Origin: Bacteroidota bacterium | GTDB taxonomy: Bacteria; Bacteroidota; Bacteroidia; Bacteroidales; B18-G4 | Length of the DNA stretch: 11,526 nt | Direction: 5' to 3' | Assembly: GCA_030635045.1 (NCBI GenBank) | Contig: DAOVZP010000016.1 | Location: 1-11,526, forward strand | Shown here: in pieces, positions 7,225 to 11,526 of the stretch | Numbering within the stretch: position 1 is the stretch's first letter | How the letters are laid out: each line of letters starts with the position of its first letter | The notes under the pieces: model-generated | What the model saw: only the letters and a program-made list of their open reading frames with translations | Database searches by the model: none | Told to the model about the DNA's origin: nothing | Made by a program: the position numbers and the translations under genes

Positions 7225-8040
7225 TTATTCGGAAATCTGATGGCCGGCCCGGTATAATGTTGACTCCAGAATGAATGCTCTGGCAATGGGCAAAGAAAAT
7301 GGATTATCGATATCCATACGCTCCGGATGCCACTGAACACCTATAAAGAATGGCATGTTCTCCGGGTCATCATATTCAATAGCTTCTATCAGCCCGTCAT
7401 TGGTGCGGGCAATGGCCCTGATCCCGGTGCCAATGCGTTGTATGCCCTGGTGGTGGTTTGAGTTCACCCAGCCGTTTTGGGCAGCGGAAATTTCATACAG
7501 CCCCGACTTCTTGGTAACCCTCAGCTTATGATCGCAGTTGTAGGTATCCTTGCATCTGTGCACCTCTGATGTGTCAAAATCTATTGGGATGTCAGCGTAC
7601 AGGCTGCCGCCATGATATACATTGAAAATCTGCAGGCCCCGGCAAATGCCCAGGATCGGCATTTCCAGTTCTTTGGCTTTCCCTATCAATGCAAACTCCA
7701 GCGTATCCCGGTAATAGTCGATGGTTCCGCATTTGACGGTGTCGGCTGCCCGGCCATAACGCCCGGGATAAACATCCGGTCCGCCACTGATGAGCAAGCC
7801 GGAACATCCGTCAAGTATGATCAGAGCTGAATCAAGGGGCATATGATATAGATCTACACATACGATGCCGGAGTCAGCGGTGTTTATCCACTGTGCGTAA
7901 TTTCCATAGTATTCTTCCGGTAAAGCTTTTGATATCCCGATGATAAGGGGGCCGTGTTCTTCAGGTACGGAGCAGGATGGCAGTAATAATCCGGTAATAA
8001 GGATGACAGTGAGAAGAATAATAAAATGCCTTGTTTTCAT
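7225..8040 (-). CDS. Class I glutamine amidotransferase-like / gamma-glutamyl hydrolase (peptidase C26) lipoprotein
   Basis: A 271-residue protein of the peptidase C26 group, whose best-known members (PuuD, folate gamma-glutamyl hydrolase) cleave gamma-glutamyl bonds. Seen: GLLISGGPDVYP at 81-92, the D(Y)YRD..E segment at 108-115, the nucleophile elbow GICRGLQ with Cys133, a SNHHQ motif at 194-198, and the catalytic His238 and Glu240 in GVQWHPE. The triad is therefore intact. Unusually for this mostly cytoplasmic family, it opens with a signal peptide and a lipobox (LLPSC, Cys23), so it should be a lipid-anchored envelope protein. The residues after the cysteine (SVPEE) include an acidic pair, which is loosely like the acidic lipoprotein surface-export signals described in Bacteroidota; that is tentative. 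The start is 44 bases after the upstream gene and its stop is 20 bases before the DUF4919-like gene. The substrate is unknown; a gamma-glutamyl peptide or polyamine conjugate is possible. Confidence 0.85.
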   Translation of the reverse strand: MKTRHFIILLTVILITGLLLPSCSVPEEHGPLIIGISKALPEEYYGNYAQWINTADSGIVCVDLYHMPLDSALIILDGCSGLLISGGPDVYPGRYGRAADTVKCGTIDYYRDTLEFALIGKAKELEMPILGICRGLQIFNVYHGGSLYADIPIDFDTSEVHRCKDTYNCDHKLRVTKKSGLYEISAAQNGWVNSNHHQGIQRIGTGIRAIARTNDGLIEAIEYDDPENMPFFIGVQWHPERMDIDNPFSLPIARAFILESTLYRAGHQISE

Positions 8041-8084
8041 GCTTTTTGTTTAATGGTGAGCTATAAAAGTAGCAATTAAGTGTA

Positions 8085-9563
8085 TTATATGGCCTTTCGC
8101 GTGAAATATTCAACAGGGGCATAATCGTCGGTGAGGATCATGGCATCAGGAGATATCTCGAGTTCGATCCGGTGATCAAGTAAGCTGCTCAGGAGTGGAT
8201 CTGTACTGCTGAATAAAGGTGTTTCCGCTGATTTCAGTGCGATCAGGCTGATGCTTTGCAAGAGGCCGGGGTCTTCAGGATCGTGGCAGGCAAAAATGTA
8301 GACCTGTGGAAAAACCTCCCTGTAAGTTACATACTCAGCATGCAGGAATTCACTTGCCGGACCTTCCATGGAGGCGATGATGTTGATGATCACAATGCCG
8401 TCCTGCTCCAGCATATCGTATTTGCGCAGGATAGCCTCACGGGTTGTGAGCTGAAAAGGTATCGACATCAGGGATTTAAATGCATCACCGAGGATCACAT
8501 CATATCTCTCAGGGCTGTTATTCAGGAAAGTCCGTCCATCTTCGTGAAAGATCCTTAAACGGGGGTTGTCCTGCAAACGAAAATGCTCCCTGGCCAGCTC
8601 AGTGAGCCCGGGATCTATTTCCACCACATCGATGTACGCTGCCGGATATTTCCCGAGGTAATATTTGGGGTAAGAATATGCAGCGCCACCGATAAGCAAA
8701 GTCTTGCCGAAATCCGGTTTGAAATGCTCCGCCAATTGGTAAAACCATGCATACTCATATACCAGTGAATCATTATCCGGAAACATTGCAGAACTGTATT
8801 CGTCATTAACCTTCATAACCTTGATAGGCGCCCCGCTGATCCAGTACTCCGTTTCGAATATTTGTACATGGTTATATTGTGTGTCTGCTTCGATAATCTG
8901 TTTTTCGGATGAATTAAGTGCGTAAATATCATAGCCTGACACCGCAAGAACCAGGATGACCATAGCGAGGTCGCCCTTGCCGAGAAATTTGAACCCCAGG
9001 CTCAAAGCGACTGCCACCAGGGTGCCGGCAATGATATACAGGATGATGGTTGTACCTATAAAAGGAATAAGGACGAAACCGGCAAGAAAAGTTCCTAAAA
9101 TGCTGCCCACTGTCGAGATGGCATAAAGATTGCCAACGGTCTTTCCTGAACTGCTGATTGTTTTGAGCTTTAACCTGACAGCATAAGGGGAAACCATTCC
9201 GAGGAATAGGCTTGCCGGAGCAAAAAGTATGATAGCAGCGAGAAGGGTTCTCATGATCATATCGGTGAAGGCCTCAGACAAATAAGCAAGCACAGGCCCT
9301 TTCAGCAGCGTAGCGAGGATAATGAAAATGGCGGCAGCCAGGATGATTCGGGAAAGTGCTTTAAAACCGGGGTCTTTGTCTGCAAGCCTGCCCCCGAGCC
9401 AGTATCCGGCACTGAGGCTGGCAAGGATCACGCCGATGAGGCTGGTCCATACATAAATGGAGGTGCCGAAATATGGTGCAATAACCCGCGAACCTACGAT
9501 CTCAAAGATCATCAATATCGCTCCACACAGGAATACAGCAATTTCCAGCAAATATCTTTTCAC
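8085..9563 (-). CDS. Membrane-fused spermidine-synthase-like protein
   Basis: A 492-residue two-part protein. Residues about 7-216 hold roughly seven hydrophobic helices, with the EIVGSRVIAPYFGTS and YAISTVGSILGTFLAGF segments typical of the fused membrane/spermidine synthase family. Residues about 225-492 form a class I methyltransferase fold: GGAAYSYP at 292-299 in place of the canonical GGGDG loop, VEIDP at 314-318, EDGR at 341-344, and YDVILGDAF at 354-362. The last motif ends LTDDYAPVEYF (477-487), which recurs in this fused family. In active spermidine synthases the strand ends in D-S/T-x-D-P; here it reads GDAFKS, so the aminopropyl-transfer aspartate is missing and the family name is probably misleading. 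The real reaction is unknown. The protein should sit in the inner membrane with the enzyme domain on one face. It starts 27 bases after the repeat-protein stop, so it looks co-transcribed with it. Confidence 0.85.
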   Translation of the reverse strand: MKRYLLEIAVFLCGAILMIFEIVGSRVIAPYFGTSIYVWTSLIGVILASLSAGYWLGGRLADKDPGFKALSRIILAAAIFIILATLLKGPVLAYLSEAFTDMIMRTLLAAIILFAPASLFLGMVSPYAVRLKLKTISSSGKTVGNLYAISTVGSILGTFLAGFVLIPFIGTTIILYIIAGTLVAVALSLGFKFLGKGDLAMVILVLAVSGYDIYALNSSEKQIIEADTQYNHVQIFETEYWISGAPIKVMKVNDEYSSAMFPDNDSLVYEYAWFYQLAEHFKPDFGKTLLIGGAAYSYPKYYLGKYPAAYIDVVEIDPGLTELAREHFRLQDNPRLRIFHEDGRTFLNNSPERYDVILGDAFKSLMSIPFQLTTREAILRKYDMLEQDGIVIINIIASMEGPASEFLHAEYVTYREVFPQVYIFACHDPEDPGLLQSISLIALKSAETPLFSSTDPLLSSLLDHRIELEISPDAMILTDDYAPVEYFTRKAI

Positions 9564-9590
9564 GACTGAAAGGTAGGGATTTTTTGCGGA

Positions 9591-9938
9591 TCAGTACATA
9601 AGGTATTGCATGGATTTCTCACGCCATTTGGCTTCGTAGCTGTTATCGACAAAGCAGATGATAAGGTCGGCTTCGTAACTGTAGTCGCAGAAATAGATAG
9701 TCTTGTCGGCTTCGTAATTGTATTTGCAAAAAAACCACTTGCCATCGTTCTGCCCGGCCTCATAAGAATATTTAACCCTGTATACAAGCAGGTCTGCCTC
9801 GTAAGTGTATTTGGCAACAAACACCTTGACGTCGGCCTCATAACTGTGATCACAGGAGAAAACCTTCTGCGCCGAAACCGAAACAGGAATGATCAGGAAG
9901 GCAGAGCATATGACCAGGATAGTAATTAATGTTCTCAT
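9591..9938 (-). CDS. Secreted YEAD-repeat protein (DUF6150 / 7(1) septoil knot type)
   Basis: A 115-residue protein with a signal peptide (MRTLITILV..., cleavage near VSAQ at 21-24). The whole mature part is a repeat: six YEA motifs start at residues 33, 46, 59, 75, 88 and 101, giving a period of 13 with a single 3-residue insertion (QNDGKW region) in the third unit. Each unit alternates beta-type residues, as in YEADLLVYRVKY. The ending WREKSMQYLMY and the pattern match the family that I recall as DUF6150, described as the 7(1) septoil knot domain from predicted structures; that name is from memory and no search was run. Function is unknown. I chose the ATG at 9938 rather than an upstream in-frame GTG at 9959, because it puts the signal peptide at the N-terminus and leaves the nearby 9-bp repeat outside the gene. 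It is the first gene of a four-gene envelope run. Confidence 0.75.
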   Translation of the reverse strand: MRTLITILVICSAFLIIPVSVSAQKVFSCDHSYEADVKVFVAKYTYEADLLVYRVKYSYEAGQNDGKWFFCKYNYEADKTIYFCDYSYEADLIICFVDNSYEAKWREKSMQYLMY

Positions 9939-9956
9939 GCTATGATGTATTACAGG

Positions 9957-10010
9957 CACTCCAAGTACTCCAAGTACTCTAAGTACTCTAAGTACTTTAA
10001 GTACTTCCCC
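9957..10010. repeat. Tandem 9-bp repeat, about 5.5 units
   Basis: Units in register from 9957 are cactccaag, tactccaag, tactctaag, tactctaag, tactttaag and a partial tacttcccc. Every junction makes an AAGTACT-type near-palindrome (ScaI-like AGTACT core), so the DNA or RNA could pair with itself in many registers. The unit core actccaag also occurs at 1706-1713 inside the inverted repeat near the left end of the window. It lies in the 77-bp gap between trmN6 and the repeat-protein gene. No T-tract follows it on the - strand, so it is not a classical terminator. Confidence 0.9.
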
Positions 10011-10015
10011 AGCAA

Positions 10016-10720
10016 CTATAATGCCAGATAAAACTCCTCCGTAAGCTTCTTATACTCATCCGTATATTCCAGGGTATTTTTCCGTATGCACAGACTTTCA
10101 AAAACCGCTTCTTCCTGCTCCCTGGTCCATTCTGATAATATCCTGTTGGGTTTCTTTCCCTTCACAGGGATTATTTCCAGTTCCCTGCATTTCAGAAAGC
10201 CTTTCTTCGTGGCGTGATGACTGAAGGCCTTATGGCTTTCCATGGGTAAGATCAATGCAAAACGCCCTCCCGGCTTCAATAAGTTGTTAACCCCTTCGAC
10301 AAGTTCCTGAAAGGACAGGGTTTCTGTATGTCTGGCAATTTTTTTCGAAGGGTCGGGAGGCAGGAGTGAATCGGAAAAGAAAGGAGGGTTGCTAATGATA
10401 AGGTCAAAGGCGTTAGCCCGGCCCGAAGCCAGTTCCTGAAGGGAGATCAGTTCGGCAGATAAATTATCAGTCCAGCGGGATGCTTTGAAATTTTCTCCGG
10501 CCTGCTCAACAGATCCCTCATGAATATCAATAGCGGTGATCCTTGCATCATTAAAGCGTTGTGCCATCATCAGGGCGATAAGGCCGCATCCGGTTCCGAT
10601 ATCCAGGATCGTGGATGGAATGCGATTGCCTGCCCATGCTCCGAGAAGCACAGCATCTGTGCCCACCTTCATGCTTGAGCGTTCATCGTTTACCGTAAAC
10701 TGTTTGAACCGGAATGCCAT
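10016..10720 (-). CDS. trmN6: tRNA1(Val) (adenine(37)-N6)-methyltransferase
   Basis: A 234-residue class I methyltransferase matching YfiC/TrmN6, which methylates N6 of A37 in tRNA1(Val) using S-adenosylmethionine in the cytoplasm. Seen from the chosen start: the typical opening FRFKQFTV and SMKVGTDAVLLGAW (15-29), the SAM-binding loop DIGTGCGLIAL at 40-50, the acidic ITAIDIHE region at 61-68, and the N6-adenine methyltransferase signature NPPFF at 111-115. A KPGGRFALILP strand follows at 149-159 and an LSEWTR segment near 195-200. Length is normal. A TTG six bases upstream would overlap the rimM stop as TTGA, but the ATG at 10720 gives the standard MAFRFKQF N-terminus and leaves two bases between the genes. 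It is almost certainly co-transcribed with rimM, a pairing that I recall as common in Bacteroidota. Confidence 0.92.
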   Translation of the reverse strand: MAFRFKQFTVNDERSSMKVGTDAVLLGAWAGNRIPSTILDIGTGCGLIALMMAQRFNDARITAIDIHEGSVEQAGENFKASRWTDNLSAELISLQELASGRANAFDLIISNPPFFSDSLLPPDPSKKIARHTETLSFQELVEGVNNLLKPGGRFALILPMESHKAFSHHATKKGFLKCRELEIIPVKGKKPNRILSEWTREQEEAVFESLCIRKNTLEYTDEYKKLTEEFYLAL

Positions 10721-10722
10721 GA

Positions 10723-11262
10723 TCAATCGAGGTAAAGATCAATCAAGCCGGGAGGTGTGTTCAGGTACAGGATCCCTTTTTTTCGATCAAGCTTACGGAT
10801 CATCTCATCCGTGAGCGGTACCAGGATCTCTTTATTCCCTTTCATGATCCTGATCAGCTCCTGCTCGGGCCTTTCCAGTATCTCATCGACCACGCCGATA
10901 TCACCGTGTGCGTCATCAATAACTTTGTACCCTATAACCTCATGGAAATAGAAAGTTGTTTCACTGAGCTTACCGAGTTTCTCTATCGGAAGGTAGATAT
11001 CCTTTTTAACGAGATCACGTGCTTGTTCAAGCTCCGTAATATCTTCTAATTTCAGGATAGCCTGATCGCCCCTGATATCAATATTCATGATGAACCATGG
11101 TACCAGAGATTGATCCATGTTGATGAAGATCATGTCGAGGTCATGGTATGTTTCCGGGCTATCCGTTTCCAGAAAGATCACCAGTTCTCCCCGGTAACCA
11201 TGTGTTTTGATGATCTTTCCGAGGCAGAAATATTTATCCTTGTCCGTATTCAGGTTATACAT
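10723..11262 (-). CDS. rimM: Ribosome maturation factor RimM
   Basis: A 179-residue RimM, which binds ribosomal protein S19 and the 30S head and helps mature 16S rRNA. The N-terminal domain carries the hallmark GKIIKTHGYRGEL (residues 15-27). The C-terminal PRC barrel follows, with YFHEVIGYKVID, GVVDEILERPEQELI, LVPLTDEMIRKLD and a closing GILYLNTPPGLIDLYLD, all at expected places. Length is typical. The ATG at 11262 is preceded by a good promoter-like TAATTTTG only eight bases away, so the transcript may have an almost absent leader. The gene sits two bases from trmN6 and 233 bases from a probable rpsP, the usual neighbour in many bacteria, but here a large palindrome with a T-tract lies between them, which suggests separate transcription. 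Confidence 0.95.
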   Translation of the reverse strand: MYNLNTDKDKYFCLGKIIKTHGYRGELVIFLETDSPETYHDLDMIFINMDQSLVPWFIMNIDIRGDQAILKLEDITELEQARDLVKKDIYLPIEKLGKLSETTFYFHEVIGYKVIDDAHGDIGVVDEILERPEQELIRIMKGNKEILVPLTDEMIRKLDRKKGILYLNTPPGLIDLYLD

Positions 11263-11270
11263 GATGTTGC

Positions 11271-11301
11271 CAAAATTACCTTATGTTCTCATAATAATCA
11301 A
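11271..11301 (-). promoter_or_regulatory. Candidate rimM promoter (TAnnTTTG type)
   Basis: Read on the - strand, TAATTTTG (+ strand 11271-11278) matches the Bacteroidota -7 box exactly, and a TTG (11299-11301) lies 20 bases upstream, the expected -33 spacing. Transcription would begin within a few bases of the rimM ATG, giving a leaderless or nearly leaderless mRNA. It lies downstream of the terminator-like palindrome, which supports a separate start for rimM. Confidence 0.5.
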
Positions 11302-11328
11302 GTGACGGCCAAAACTTATTGACAGGGC

Positions 11329-11466
11329 AAAAAAAAGAGGCTGTCTCAAAAGGTCTACTCAAGGTCATTTCGACCGAAGGGAGAAATCTGTATTACTGAT
11401 AGTCAGCATAATAGATTTCTCCCTGCGGTCGAAATGACTTAAATATTAGGCTTTTGAGACAGCCTC
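11329..11466 (-). terminator. Possible intrinsic terminator of rpsP formed by a palindrome plus T8
   Basis: Reading away from the probable rpsP, the 130-bp palindrome at 11337-11466 is followed immediately by eight T residues (A8 at 11329-11336 on the + strand). Stem plus T-run is the form of an intrinsic terminator, though the outer stem is 16 bp and encloses a second long stem, much larger than normal. The + strand side has no T-run, so the signal is directional. Confidence 0.5.
11337..11466. repeat. Nested 130-bp palindromic element (possible MITE-like or dispersed repeat)
   Basis: The outer arms are perfect 16-base inverted repeats: GAGGCTGTCTCAAAAG at 11337-11352 and its complement at 11451-11466. 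Inside them is a second inverted pair, 11361-11389 against 11413-11440, which matches at 25 of 26 core positions (GTCATTTCGACCG, then AGGGAGAAATCT), around a central loop of about 23 bases. The outer arm resembles insertion-sequence terminal repeats that I recall from Bacteroidota, and the inner arm resembles a dispersed intergenic repeat of that phylum; both statements are from memory. No open reading frame is inside and no flanking target duplication is clear. It lies in the 233-bp gap between the rpsP-like tail and rimM. Confidence 0.85.
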
Positions 11467-11495
11467 CTCTAGTATAAAGTTATAACCTAAGGCCT

Positions 11496-11526
11496 TTACT
11501 TCTTCTCTTCTTTTTTTACTTCTTCA
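11496..11526 (-). CDS. rpsP: Probable C-terminal tail of 30S ribosomal protein S16 (partial)
   Basis: Reading in from the right edge on the - strand gives a frame ending EEVKKEEKK and a TAA stop at 11496-11498. Only nine codons are visible. A charged Lys/Glu-rich tail is common on Bacteroidota S16, and rpsP is a usual upstream neighbour of rimM and trmN6, so this assignment rests on position and composition rather than on domain evidence. Any other protein with a charged tail would also fit what can be seen. Confidence 0.55.
   Translation of the reverse strand, partial: EEVKKEEKK

Noticed and set aside
9606..9929. Open 107-codon frame on the + strand antisense to the YEAD-repeat gene
   Set aside because: It is created by the repetitive sequence of the real - strand gene, has no signal peptide or recognisable motif, and lies wholly inside that gene.
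9957..10010. CRISPR array
   Set aside because: Units are 9 bp with no spacers; the same holds for the 7-bp array at 3568-3630, and no cas genes are present.
11337..11466. Complete insertion sequence
   Set aside because: There is no transposase frame within 130 bp and no clear target duplication; only a non-coding element can be supported.

Overview
The window looks like chromosomal DNA of a Bacteroidota bacterium, probably a free-living or environmental lineage that secretes proteins through the type IX system (T9SS). Four things point that way: a C-terminal type A sorting domain on the first protein, a DUF4919-type lipoprotein-era secreted protein and a knotted-repeat (DUF6150-type) protein that I know mainly from this phylum, AT-rich start regions without clear Shine-Dalgarno sequences, and a perfect TAnnTTTG -7 box before rimM. 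Lineage below phylum cannot be fixed from the window. No tRNA, rRNA, CRISPR array, integrase or transposase gene is visible.

Layout. On the + strand, 1-6506: the 3' part of a large T9SS-secreted repeat protein; a 237-bp gap with a long imperfect inverted repeat and a candidate promoter; a geranylgeranyl-reductase-like flavoprotein and, 10 bp after it, a soluble spermidine-synthase-fold methyltransferase-like protein; a 62-bp gap built of 7-bp units; the RNA-binding protein Tex; and a small outer-membrane beta-barrel protein with a TTG start. This block converges, with only 14 bp between stop codons, on a - strand block that is read from the right edge: the tail of a probable rpsP, a nested palindrome that ends in a T8 tract, rimM, trmN6, a 9-bp tandem repeat, a 115-aa secreted protein made of 13-residue repeats, a membrane-anchored spermidine-synthase-like protein, a lipoprotein member of the class I glutamine amidotransferase / gamma-glutamyl hydrolase family, and a secreted DUF4919-like protein.

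How the genes fit together. The right end is translation and RNA maintenance (rpsP, rimM, trmN6), and Tex on the other strand also acts on RNA. The four - strand genes from 9938 down to 6521 all carry a signal peptide, lipobox or membrane segments and lie 20 to 44 bp apart, so they look like one envelope transcription unit of unknown purpose. Two spermidine-synthase-fold proteins occur in the window, one soluble and one fused to seven membrane helices; neither shows the usual aminopropyltransferase active-site signature.

The most notable non-coding content is repetitive: three intergenic regions carry short-period degenerate repeats (7 or 9 bp), one of them arranged as an inverted pair, and a 130-bp nested palindrome separates rpsP from rimM. 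No clearly new multi-gene defence or mobile system is present.
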